Source: Typha latifolia | Taxonomy: Eukaryota; Streptophyta; Magnoliopsida; Poales; Typhaceae | DNA: 64,000 nucleotides | Direction: 5' to 3' | Assembly (NCBI GenBank): GCA_019914945.1 | Contig: CM034105.1 | Span: 7,254,001-7,318,000, forward strand | Shown: in pieces, positions 20,810 through 30,490 of the stretch | Position numbering within the stretch: position 1 is the first letter of the stretch | Layout: each line of letters begins with the position of its first letter | Position numbers and translations under genes: made by a program | The notes under the pieces: generated by a model | Database searches by the model: none | The model's input: the letters and a program-made list of their open reading frames with translations, nothing else | Told to the model about the DNA's origin: nothing

Positions 20810-21110
20810 GAGTTCACACCGCGTTCACAAACGCGTTCGAACGCGGATACTGCGTTCACACAGACAGAGAGCCACGTTCACAAACGCGTTCGAATGCGGG
20901 CACTGCGTTCACACAGACCGAGAGCAGCGTTCACAAACGTGTTCGAACGCGGGTACTGCGTTCACACAAACCGAGAGCAGCGTTCACAAACGCGTTCGAA
21001 TGCAACCTGAAGAATTCAAGCTATTGCGTTTGAACGCACTTGGGCCCGTTTGAATGCACCTGAGATCAAGTTAGGCCGTTCGAACGCACTCGGGCCGCGT
21101 TCGAACGCAC
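20810..21110. repeat. Tandem repeat of about 53 bp with palindromes in the copia-type LTR
   Basis: Units of the form GCGTTCACAAACGCGTTCGA, then a GCGG-ACTGCGTTCACACA part and CGAGAGCA, repeat about four times from 20815 to 21005, followed by three freer palindromes to 21110. The units differ by single bases. Confidence 0.85.
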
Positions 21111-21183
21111 CTATGAAGTTTGCAATTTATTGGATTTTCGTGAGTACGAATATGAATGGGATTTGGCTCTATCTTGGAGATCA

Positions 21184-21190
21184 TATATAA
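21184..21190 (+). promoter_or_regulatory. TATA box of the copia-type LTR
   Basis: CATATATAAGGATAG lies about 75 bases after the palindrome cluster, at the position expected of a U3 core promoter. Confidence 0.5.
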
Positions 21191-21710
21191 GGATAGTGTT
21201 GCCTTAACCTAGGGGTGTTGAAGAAGATTATTCAAGGAGACTTTTTGGAGGCTACATCGGTTCTTCAACAAACAAGGTCCTTCGCATCTACAAATCTTTA
21301 TCTTTCATCTTAAGGGCTATCTAGACGAAAGATCAATCTCGAGGGCTACTGAGATTGGACTTCAATCACGAGAAGCAGTGAATCGTGGGTTCTAGCGATC
21401 AAGATTGAGAGGAACAAAGTCGTTTGGATCGACGGGTTGTTTTGTGAGTCAGTCTTGTAACTGCTAATATTTTAGTGATTGGTTTTGATCCGAGTTTGGA
21501 TCCGTGGTTTTTTCCCGTTTGGGTTTTTCCACGTTAAAATCTTGACATTCATCTCTGCTTTCGTTTTTCATATTTCTTCCAATGTTTACTTAAGTAAATG
21601 AAAAATATCATTGCCTAGTGTTTAGATACATACGTGTGTCTAGGGGTTTTTTCAGCCTAGTATTTAGATATACTTGTGTCTAGGGGGTTTTCAAATATAG
21701 TTGCCCTACA

Positions 21711-22201
21711 CGCTCGTCTAGCAACTCCTCGATAACCAGAATGGGATATCGGTCCTTGACGGTAATACCATTTAGTGTCCGGTAGTCGAGACAAAAATGC
21801 CATGTCCCGCCCTTTTTTCGCACCAACAGCATGGGGGATGAGTATGAGCTATGACTTGGTTGAACGTGGCCTTGCTCTAATATCTCGGCAACCATCTTTG
21901 AGATAACTTCTTTTTGCATATGTGGATACCGATATGGCCTCATGTTCTTCGGTGCAGCCAAGGGTACAATCTCTATGCGATGGTCCGCCGCTCTCCTTGG
22001 TGGCAACTCCTATGGCTCCTCAAATAGTACAGAAAAGTTATCTAATAAATTAGACAATTCAAAGGTATTACCTGAACTCGTTTGAGGCTCATCTCCTATT
22101 GGTCCTAACTGAAGAAGATAGGTCAAATCATACGCACAAGGCAGCCCAATCATAGGCTGCATCGTAGGAATTGGCGAAGACCAAACACCATCAAGCTGCA
22201 A
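21711..22201 (-). pseudogene. C1 reverse transcriptase, N-terminal part
   Basis: Minus strand: linker IPTMQPMIGLPCAYDLTYLL, a stop at the EEP position (22010), then [20 protein letters not shown] and the fingers TWHFCLDYRTLNGITVKDRY to VIEELLDE. The palm with the catalytic aspartates, RNase H and most of integrase are absent: the protein stops at the edge of the copia-type LTR. Confidence 0.82.
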
Positions 22202-22244
22202 ATCTTTGTTTCCTTATTTATATTTCATCCACATGCTTCGAAAA

Positions 22245-22520
22245 TCAAATATCATGGGTCCCAAACTCTGGAACCACTGAGCACCAAGGACAATGTCCGC
22301 TCCTCGCAGCGCCAATCGCAACATCAAATCCCATGGTCGACTCGGCATCCAAACCCAATCTTCTCACTAACCTCTCATCTAGAAAGTTGTGTGTACTCCC
22401 CGAATCGGTGAGGATGTGCACACAATACTTTCTAACAAGTCTGTCTACTCGTAACGTCCTCGGAGCAGAAGCACCCGAATATGCATGCATCGATATTTCA
22501 GCTTGGATATCGTCCTCCAC
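22245..22520 (-). pseudogene. C1 aspartic protease domain
   Basis: Minus strand: AEISMHAYSGASAPRTLRVD then ILTDSGSTHNFLDERLVRRL with intact D-S-G and LGLDAESTMGFDVAIG. A deletion of about 100 bases then joins directly to the RGADIVLG-type end, which is shifted into another frame. Confidence 0.82.
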
Positions 22521-22549
22521 ACCCTCCTCAAGGGTCTCCTCATGAACCT

Positions 22550-23735
22550 CCTCTAGACATCTCCATCATCAACAACCTCATCATCCTCCTCAAGACCATC
22601 GATAAGCATCACACTCCCGATCGGTTTAGAACACTGATGACCGGGGGTGAAACGCTCATCACATCGAAAGCAAAGTCCCTTCGCTCTTCGCTCCTCCACC
22701 TGGGCAGGTGTGAGAGTTCGAACGGGGGGTCTTGTGCCTCCTCTAACATCGGAAGTCTCAAAGGTGGTCATGGTCTAGTACTCGCAGCCACCGTTTTTGA
22801 AACCGAAGAATTTCCGGCCGGCTTTCTAGGTGCAAACCGCCCATCTCGGTTGCCCCAATTTATTTTCGCTGCCATCATAAGAGTCCTATGCTTTTGTTCC
22901 ATCCTCACAGCTGTCTCAAAGGCCTCCTCAAGAGTAGTAGGACATAGAGCACGAAGATCCGCTTGTATCTCATCCCGCAGCCCAGAAATAAATGTACTCA
23001 TTAATGTCCATTCGCGCCAAGGTGGCTCACAACGACTACTAACTTTCTCAAACTCAATATGAAACACCCAATCCATTGGATCACCGTCTTGGAATTTTGG
23101 AAAGTCCAAGCATGTGGTTTTCCCCCGTATAGCATTGTCGAGTTCGCGAAATATCCTTGGTTCCGATCTAAACCTTTGTGCAAGTTGATCACCATCTCTA
23201 AATCCTCGAGCACGTCCATCACTATCTCCATAGAGATCAACCTCATCCTCATAGTGCCAATCCTCCTCATCGACGAAGCGCACCGGTGTCGCACGCCTCT
23301 CGGGTTCCATCACCATCGGTCTTGGGTTTTGCAACGAAGGTGGGGAATGATGTGTGGGCATAGGTAAAAGGGGATCATTGGCACTCGCATGACGCACCTG
23401 GACCTATGGGGTATCAGATTGATGAGGTCCCACTGATGGTCCTTCTTGAAACTCTGATCGTCGTCTAGGAGATAACGAATCAAATCAGTTCTTGACATAA
23501 TCCTTGAAATCATTGTGATCCTTTCGAATTGAGTCAACTCTATGCATCAATGTATGGAACATGCCCCTAATTTCATCCATACTCGCACTCATGGACGGTG
23601 GTTGACTCAGTCCTACCGTGGTCGCTCCAAAAGAATCGACCTCACAGTTAGAGTCATTGTAGATTCAGTCCTCCCTTATCGGTGTGCTCTCCATAGGTCT
23701 CCTTGTTGATGTCATCTTCCGTATTTCAACCATTA
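22550..23735 (-). pseudogene. C1 gag
   Basis: Minus strand. The gag start (MVEIRKMTSTRRPMES) is at about 23735. The acid patch VRFVDEEDWHYEDEVDLYGD and capsid start LDFPKFQDGDPMDWVF lie in the 209-codon frame 22768-23397. A deletion removes the FHLQG-to-EY block and joins to EFEKVSSRCEPPWREWTLMS. The zinc knuckle CFRCDERFTPGHQCSKP follows at about 22640-22690. Confidence 0.85.
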
Positions 23736-23756
23736 ATGGAGGTCTGAGGTTCGCCT

Positions 23757-23768
23757 GCTCTGATACCA
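23757..23768 (-). promoter_or_regulatory. Primer-binding site of C1
   Basis: Plus-strand GCTCTGATACCA is the exact reverse complement of TGGTATCAGAGC (initiator-Met tRNA). Seven further units on the LTR side match one-to-one those inside the 3' LTR, so this innermost copy is the PBS that defined the present LTR end. Confidence 0.85.
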
Positions 23769-23770
23769 CT

Positions 23771-24691
23771 TGTTAAGCTTTGATACCAAATTGATAAGCT
23801 CTAATACCACTTAATAAGCTCCGATATCACTTCATAGGCTCTGATACCAAATTGATAGGCTGTGATACCACTTTATAAGCTCTGATACAAAATTGATAAG
23901 TTCTGATACCAAAGATAGGCTACGCAATGATTCCTTCAAGATCTGGATGTATTACATAAATGAGTCTGCGCGACGGTGGAAATATATTCATCAAATATTC
24001 TACAATAGTTACAAAATTACAAAATTAATTGGGTTAGATCTGTAACTTCCTGATCTACAACTTTTATATTTATGCCCTTCGTAGATTCAAAATGTAGTAG
24101 GGACAAAAACACAGAATAATGTGGGTGATGGTGGTAGTGAAAGGTGGAGTGGATGTTAGGGTTATGGATGGGTATGGAGACGAAGGTGGATTGTGGAACT
24201 GGTTAAGGATGTAGACGAAGGGAACGAAATGGTCAAGATCCCAAAGAAGATGGGTGGCTCGACAGTCAAGGGAGATTAGAAGTTAGGAGAAACCTTGCCA
24301 ACGGTAGAGGTGGAAGGATGGTGAATAGAGAGGAGGGAGAAGTCTAGAGAGAAGATAAGAGGCAAGAAATCAATAATCCAATTGCATAATAAATTTGGTT
24401 GCCATCCGAATATATATAGAGGCTAGTCAACAAGTCCTAAAATAATATGAAACCCTAATTCTAGAGGATTCCCGTTGATCGCATTCGAACGCGCCAAAAC
24501 ACGTTCTTTGTAAGTTCAAACATGGGTGTTCGAACTTGCCCGACCGCGTTCGAACGCATAATATGCGTTCTCTGTATTTGCGAACCTCTGCAGGGCATTC
24601 GCAAGGGCGTTCAACGTGACCAACAAGAATTTTATTTGAATAAAAATAAATACCAAATACAATAAAAAAAAGATCCTATCTAAGTGTATCA
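23771..24691 (-). mobile_element. 5' LTR of element C1
   Basis: Plus-strand right end GTGTATCA at 24691 is followed by the target duplication CCAAT (24692-24696). The PBS-like array 23771-23925 has seven units in the same order as in the 3' LTR. The GCGTTCGAACGC cluster, partly decayed, is at 24477-24620. Confidence 0.88.
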
Positions 24692-24703
24692 CCAATCCCA
24701 TCC

Positions 24704-25762
24704 TGTAACAACCCAATCCTAAAATTAATGTTTATGGGCACAACGTGGCCAGGCTCGTGCCCAACCAGCTACGACCACTTGGTAGTGACGTTCGCTGCCA
24801 TCCTACCTCCCCCACTACGTCTAGTCTCTCTTTCCTCTCCTTTTTGTTCCATTCTCTTCCTCAAATTCTCTCTCACTCTCAATTGCTGATGCCAATTGCC
24901 TCATACTATCGTACCTAATCGTCTCTCTCCTTCTCTCTACTTATTCTCTCTCTAACATTCTCCACCTTACTCTCACTCTCTCTCTCAATGTACTACCTTC
25001 GGCCATTCCAATCCACCACCTCCTCCCACTGATATGACTCGAGCCAACCAAATCATCTCAAGTTGACCTAACTCGGGTTGAAACTCCCTTAGCTTAATTA
25101 GTATGAGTTGATGCAGTCGGGCTAGCCGAACTGACTTGTACTATGGCCATTTGTCAATAGTTAGGTGCTGACAACATTTGCATAATTGAATGAATTAGAA
25201 TTTGACCTAAGACCCTCTCTCACTTGACCTCTCCCTCTCGTGTAACCTCCGTCTCTCTTGTCGAGCCTCGTCCTCGACCGTGGTCGCCACCACTACCACT
25301 CTTGTCTTACATCTAATTGTCCCCTCTCGTTCCTAAGAGGCTAAGAGTATGGCCCACTTTTCCGCATTTGTCTAGATTTCTGCTTTATCCCACTAAAATA
25401 GCCATCATCAACCTTCCATAACCCTAACCCTAGCCACAACTCCATTTTCAACTTCCCATGTCCATCTCACAACCACTAACCTTTGGTCAGTTTATCCCTT
25501 AGAACTCTCGATTGACTCATCCAATTGATGTGATTCCAATTGCGTTGGATTCCTAACTTCCCAAAGGACAACCTGTTTGAATATTAAGTCTTTTGGATTG
25601 CTAATCAACCAACATTTATCTCCAAACTTCTTATTCCAAATTTGCCCAAAGTTGTCCCTTGTTGCGATCACATCTACCCCTAAGTTGGTCCTAACAACTT
25701 AGAACCAGAGTAGGTTAGGCCTTGGACCACAACAAAAATGACGACCACTAGATTTTTAACCT
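24704..25762 (+). mobile_element. LTR-B-like 5' region
   Basis: Starts TGTAACAACCCAATCC; the next 60 bases (GGGCACAACGTGGCCAGGC region) match the start of LTR-B on the minus strand at 33360-33452. A TC-rich part (24830-25000) and TTGACCTAACTCGGGTTG-type words follow. The downstream half does not match LTR-B and no end was found, so this is a diverged or truncated relative. No gene is visible. Confidence 0.5.
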
Positions 25763-25788
25763 TGAGGCGTGTGATGAAGGAGGATGGA
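25763..25788 (+). promoter_or_regulatory. Polypurine tract before a family-C LTR
   Basis: TTGAGGCGTGTGATGAAGGA and GGATGGA just before TGATACACC keep the layout of the 3' end of family-C elements. This LTR may therefore have begun life as a 3' LTR. Confidence 0.55.
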
Positions 25789-26593
25789 TGATACACCTTG
25801 TTAGAGTCTTTTCTTATTGCATTAGTTGTTTATTTTCATTAAAATAAATTTTTTGTAGGTTGCGTTCGAACGCGGAAGGGGTCGCATTCAAACGCCCTTG
25901 CGAATGCCTGTATTAGGTTCACAAAAATAGAGAACACAAAATGTGTGTTTGAACTCGGTCAGGCGCGTTCGAACGTCGCGTTCGCACATACAGAGAACAT
26001 CTTTTGTGCGTTTGAACACGATCGGCGTGATTCCACTAGAATTTGGGTTAGTTATTATTATTAGGGCATATTGGTTAGCCACTATAAAGGTGTGGATGGT
26101 AGCAAAATTCACTATGCTATTAAAATATTAGTTTCTTGCCTCTCTATCTTCTCTCTACCCTAATCTCCCTCCTCCCTCTTCACCAACCTACCACCTCTAC
26201 CATTGGCAAGGTCTCTCCTATCTTCTAATCTCCCTCGTTTATCGAGTACTCCCTCTTCTTTGGGATCTCGTCCAATTCTTTCCCTTTGTCTTCATCCCTT
26301 AAATAACATCACCCATCCACCCTCATATCTATCTTCATCCATAACCCTAGCTTCCACTCTACCCGTCACCACCACCATCATCCATAATATATCGTGTTTT
26401 TGTCCTAGTTGTACTTCGAATCTGTGAAGGCTGTAAATATAAAAAATGTAGATCATGGAGTTACGGATCGATTTCACTTTGTTTCGTAATTTTCAGACTA
26501 TAGAAGAATATTTTGTGAATATTTTTCCTCAATTATATGGACTACTTCCTACAATAAATTCAGATCTTAAAGGAATTGTTCCCTGACATATCA
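25789..26593 (+). mobile_element. 5' LTR of element C4 (family C)
   Basis: Starts TGATACACCTTG and ends CTGACATATCA, directly before GTGGTATTAGAGCC. It has the palindrome cluster at 25858-26015, a TATA box at 26083 and 805 bp in total. It contains no PBS-like units inside its 3' end, unlike C1 and C2. Confidence 0.88.
26083..26088 (+). promoter_or_regulatory. TATA box of the C4 5' LTR
   Basis: GCCACTATAAAGGTGTGGATG is the family-C core promoter region; the palindrome cluster ends some 70 bases upstream. Confidence 0.6.
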
Positions 26594-26594
26594 G

Positions 26595-26606
26595 TGGTAT
26601 TAGAGC
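26595..26606 (+). promoter_or_regulatory. Primer-binding site of C4
   Basis: TGGTATTAGAGC has one change from TGGTATCAGAGC and begins one base after the LTR end. A single copy only. Confidence 0.75.
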
Positions 26607-26630
26607 CAGGCAAACCACTGACCTTCATTA

Positions 26631-28045
26631 ATGGTGGAAACAAGAAAAATGACATCAACAAGGAGACCAATGGAGAGCACACTGACAAGGGAAGACTTAA
26701 TCCACGATAACCCTAACCGTGAGGCTGATTCCCTTGGAGTGACCATGGCAGGACCGAGTCACCAACCAACGTTCATGGGTGTGAACAAGGGCTTGGCAGA
26801 TGAACTTAGGGACATGTTTCAAACATTGCTGCATAGAGTTGATGCAATGCAGAATGATCATAATATTTTAAAGGAATATGTCATGAATAGATTAGGTTCG
26901 TCATCTCCTCGACGAAGATCGGTGCCTCAAGAAGGACTAGCGGTAGGACCACTTCAAACCGATACCCCACAGGTCCAGGTGCGACATGTGAGTCTCAATG
27001 ATCCTCTTTTATCTATGCCTTCACATCATCCCCCACCTCTGATACAAAACCCAAGACCGGCGGTGGTGGAACCCAAGAGGCGTGCGACACCCGTGCGCTT
27101 CGTGGATGAGGAAGATTGACACTTTGAGGATGAGGTTGATCCGTTCAGAGATGGTGATGGATATGCTCGAGGATTTAGAGAAGGAGATCAACATGCACAA
27201 AGGTTTAGACCTGAACCAAGGATCTTTCGCGAACCAAACAATGCTATTTAGGGGAGAACCACATTCTTGGACTTTCCAAAATTCTAAGGCGATGATCCAA
27301 CGGATTGAGTGTTTCAAGTTGAACAATACTTTGATTATCAAGGGACAGCAGAACATGTAAAGGTTTAGATGGCAAGCTTTCACCTCCAAGGAATGGCATT
27401 GCATTGGTATCGATCAGTTATTCATGGTGGAGGATTTATCGGTTGGGCTGACTTTTGCAGGAGGATTACACGCAGATTTTGGACAGCGGCATATGAAGAT
27501 TTTGCTGCCACATTAAGCAAGATGGTTAAAAAAATAATCGTATTAGAGTACCAAGAAGAATTGATGAGCCACCTTGGCCCGAACTGACATTGATGAGCAT
27601 ATTCATTTCAGGGCTGCGAGAGGAGATACAGGTGGATGTTCGTTCTCTATGTCCTACCACTCTTGAGGAGGCATTTGAGAAAGCTATAAGGATGGAGCAA
27701 AAGCATATGGGTCTCAAGATGGCAGCGAAAATAAGTTGGGTCAACCAAGATGGGCGGTTTGCGCCTAGAATGTCGGCCGAAAATTCTACGGGTTCAAAGA
27801 CAGTAGTTGCTAGTACTAGACGACGACCACCTTTGAGACCTTCTTCCGAGGAGGCTCAAGACCCCCCGTTCGAACTCTCACACCTGCCCAGGTGGAGGAG
27901 CGAAGAGCTAAGAGCGAAGGGTCTTTACTTTGGATGTAATGAATGTTTCACCCCCGGTCATCGATGTTCCAAACCGATCGAGAGTGTGATGCTCATCAAC
28001 GGTCTTGAGGAGGACGATGAGGTTTTCGGTGATGGAGAGTGTTGA
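26631..28045 (+). pseudogene. C4 gag
   Basis: The first frame, 26631-27119, starts at the family ATG (MVETRKMTSTRRPMESTLTR) 25 bases after the PBS and runs 162 codons to a stop in the acid patch VRFVDEED. The capsid follows in other frames: SFHLQGMALHWYRSVIHGGG at 27375, YEDFAATLSKMVKKIIVLEY near 27500, FISGLREEIQVDVRSL at 27600. The zinc knuckle near 27930-27975 reads CNECFTPGHRCSKP after a GLYFG start, so the first cysteine is lost (C to Y). Stops and at least three frame changes make it non-functional. Confidence 0.88.
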
Positions 28046-28450
28046 GAGGAGGTCCATGAGGAGGTCGTTGAGGAGGGCGTAGAGGAAGATATCCAAGCTG
28101 AAATATCGATGCATGCATATTTGGATACTTCCGCGCAGAGGACATTGCGGTTAGATGGACTCATTAGAAAGCATTGTGTGCATATCCTCATCAATTCGGG
28201 GAGTACACACAACTTTCTAGCTGAAAGGTTAGTGAGGAGATTAGGCTTGGATGCTGAATCGACCACGGGGTTTGACATTGCTATTAGAGATGGCAAGAAC
28301 CTTAAGGCGGATAGCTTGTGTCGCTAGGTCAGTATATGGGTGCAAGGACATGATATTTTTGTGGACTTGTATCCGTTGGCACTGCGAGGAGCGGACATTT
28401 TCCTTGGCACTCAGTGGTTACAAAGCTTGGGACCCATCACCGGAGCATAT
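28046..28450 (+). pseudogene. C4 aspartic protease domain, active site altered
   Basis: ISMHAYLDTSAQRTLRLDGL is followed by ILINSGSTHNFLAERLVRRL: the catalytic D-S-G has become N-S-G. The later blocks GFDIAIRDGKNLKADSLCR, then after a stop HDIFVDLYPLALRGADIFLG and TQWLQSLGP follow in order. The aspartate loss alone would inactivate it. Confidence 0.82.
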
Positions 28451-28889
28451 GGATGAAATTTAAACAAGAAAACAAAGATGTGCGGCTTGATGGCGTTCGT
28501 TCTCCGCCTATTCCTATGATGCAGGCGATGGTGAGGCTGCCTTGTGCGAGTAATTTGGCCTATCTTCTTTAGTTAGGACCAATAGGAGATGAGCCTCAAA
28601 TGAGTCCAGATAATACCATAGAGTTGTCTAATTTATTAGATAAATTTGCTAGACTGTTTGAGGAACCAAAGGAGTTGCCATCAAGGCGAACAGCAGACCA
28701 TCGTATAGAGATTGTACCCGGGGCTACATCGGCAAACGTGAAGCCATATTAGTATCCACATGTGCAAAAAGAAGTTATTTCCAAAATGGTAGCCGAGATA
28801 TTGGAGCAAGGCTCCATACAACCAAGTCATAGCTCTTACTCATCGCCCGTGCTATTAGTCCAAAAGAAGGACGAGACATAGCATTTTTG
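28451..28889 (+). pseudogene. C4 reverse transcriptase, N-terminal part, cut by an LTR
   Basis: The linker VRLDGVRSPPIPMMQAMVRL and the grip region (VKPY, stop, [17 protein letters not shown]) lead to a damaged HFC at 28880-28889, where other copies continue with DYRALN. There the next family-C LTR begins with TGATACATTTAG. The palm, RNase H and integrase of C4 are absent to the right. Confidence 0.8.
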
Positions 28890-29757
28890 TGATACATTTA
28901 GTTAGGATTTTTTTTTACTGCATTAGTTATTTATTTTTATTAAATTAAAATTCCTATAGGATGCGTTCAAATGCACTTGCGAACGCTCCTGTGTTCGAAT
29001 GCCCTTGCGAACGCCTACTTTAGGTTCACAAATATAGAGAATGCGTAATGCACGTTCGAACACGGTCAGGCGAGTTCGAACGTTGCGTTCGAACGCTTGC
29101 ATTGCATTCGCACATACAGTACACTTTTTGTGTGCGTTCGAATGCGATCGGGTGCGTTTGAATGCGATTGGCGGAAATCCTCTAGAATTAGGGTTACTTA
29201 TTGTTTTAGAACTTATTGGCTAGCATCTATAAATATGTGGATGGCAGCCAAATTCATTATGCTATTGGAATATTGATTTCTTGCCTCTGTATCATCTATC
29301 TAGTCTAATCTCCCTCCTCACTCTTCACCATCCTTCCACCTCTACCATTGGCAAAGCCTCTCCTAAATTCTAATCTCTCTCGACTGTCGATTCCCCCCTT
29401 TTCTTTGGGATCTCGACCACTTCTTTCCCTTCGTCTATATCACATAAATACATACACCCTCCACTTTCATCTCCATACTCATCCATAACCCTAATATCCA
29501 CTCCACCTATTACCATCACCATCACTCGCATTCTTTCGTGTTTTCGGCCTAGTTGTAGTTCGAATAGGTGAAGTGCATAAATATACAAATTTTATATCAG
29601 GGAATTATGAATCTAATCCATTTAGTTTCATAATTTTCTAACTATAGGAGAATATTTGACGAATATTTTCCCACAGTTACACGGACTGATTTATATAATA
29701 AATCCAAATCTTGAAGGAATCATTCCGTAGCCTATTTTTTGGTACAAGAACCCATCA
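28890..29757 (+). mobile_element. 5' LTR of element C3 (family C)
   Basis: Starts TGATACATTTAG and ends AACCCATCA. The palindrome cluster is at 28960-29170, with several CG to TG or CA changes, and the TATA box is TCTATAAATATGTGG near 29226. It carries no PBS-like repeat units at its 3' end. The 868-bp LTR is followed by AAG and the PBS. Confidence 0.87.
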
Positions 29758-29760
29758 AAG

Positions 29761-29772
29761 TGGTATCAGAGC
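29761..29772 (+). promoter_or_regulatory. Primer-binding site of C3
   Basis: TGGTATCAGAGC, an exact match to the initiator-Met tRNA complement, three bases after the LTR end; single copy. Confidence 0.85.
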
Positions 29773-29796
29773 CAAGCAAACCTCAATCCTTTATTA

Positions 29797-30490
29797 ATGG
29801 TTGAAACAAGAAAGATGACATCAACAAGGAGACCAATAGAGAGCACACCGACAAGGAAAGACTCAATCCACGATAACCCTAACCGTGAGGCCGATTCCTT
29901 TGGAGCGACCACGGTAGGACCGAGTCAACCAATGTCCATGGGAGTAAACATGAGCTTGGCGGATGATCTTAGGGGAATGTTCCAAACCTTGCTGCATAGA
30001 GTAGATGTAATACAAAAGGATCACAATGATCTAAAGAAATATGTCATGAACTAAATGGCTTCGTCATCTCCTTGACGAAGATCGATATCTCAAGAAGGAC
30101 CAGCGGTGGAACTACACCGATCCGATACCCCACAGGTCCAGGTGCGACATGTTAGTGTCAATGATCCTCTCTTATCTATGCTTACACATCATCTCCCACC
30201 TCCGATACAAAACCCAAGACTAGCGGTGGTGGAACCCAAGAGGCGTGCGGCACCGGTGCGCTTCGTCGATGAGAAGAATTGGCACTTTGAGGATCAGGTT
30301 GATCCCTTCGGAGATGGTGATGGACTTGCTTGAGGATTTAGAGAAGGAGATCAACATGCACAAAGGTTTAGACCTGAACTAAGGATCTTTCGCGAACCCG
30401 ACAATGCTATTCGGGGAAGAACCGCATGCTTAGACTTTCCAAAGTTCCAAGGCAGTGATCCAACGGATTGGGTGTTTCAAGTGTTGAACA
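29797..30490 (+). pseudogene. C3 gag, first half
   Basis: Starts MVETRKMTSTRRPIESTPTR and is open for 85 codons to a stop at 30052 (KKYVMN). It continues past this as SDTPQVQVRHVSVNDPLLSM and the acid patch VRFVDEKNWHFEDQVDPFGD, to a stop near 30332, then LDFPKFQGSDPTDWVFQ (partly decayed). It is interrupted at 30490 by the solo LTR-B and continues at 33453. Confidence 0.87.
30486..30490. repeat. Target duplication GAACA (left) of the solo LTR-B
   Basis: GAACA here and at 33453-33457 bracket LTR-B. The gag reading GTTGAACAATACTTTGAT is restored when one copy and the LTR are removed (compare 27320-27340). Confidence 0.88.

Larger units (their letters stand above)
20680..21710 (+). mobile_element. 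Ty1/copia-type LTR inside C1
   Basis: Starts TGTTAGGTTTTTATTTG after the polypurine tract and is taken to end at CCCTACA (21710). Near the 3' end it has GTGGTTTTTTCCCGTTTGGG and TTTTTCCACG, a hallmark of plant copia LTRs. A TATATAA at 21184-21190 can serve as core promoter. Upstream of it, 20810-21110 holds tandem repeats of about 53 bp with GCGTTCGAACGC-type palindromes, otherwise typical of the gypsy LTRs here. The flanking pol pieces of C1 do not meet across it, so a deletion accompanied or followed the insertion. Confidence 0.75.

Noticed and set aside
20810..21110. Palindromic repeats that could be a satellite or origin
   Set aside because: They sit within an LTR upstream of a TATA box and recur in the same place in the other LTRs, so they are a U3 component.
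20680..21710. A clean insertion of a complete copia solo LTR with target duplication
   Set aside because: The bases on both sides do not repeat and C1 pol pieces are not continuous across it; a short internal piece precedes the LTR.
22171..23062. Plus-strand frames of 124 and 193 codons
   Set aside because: Antisense shadows of the C1 gag and protease.
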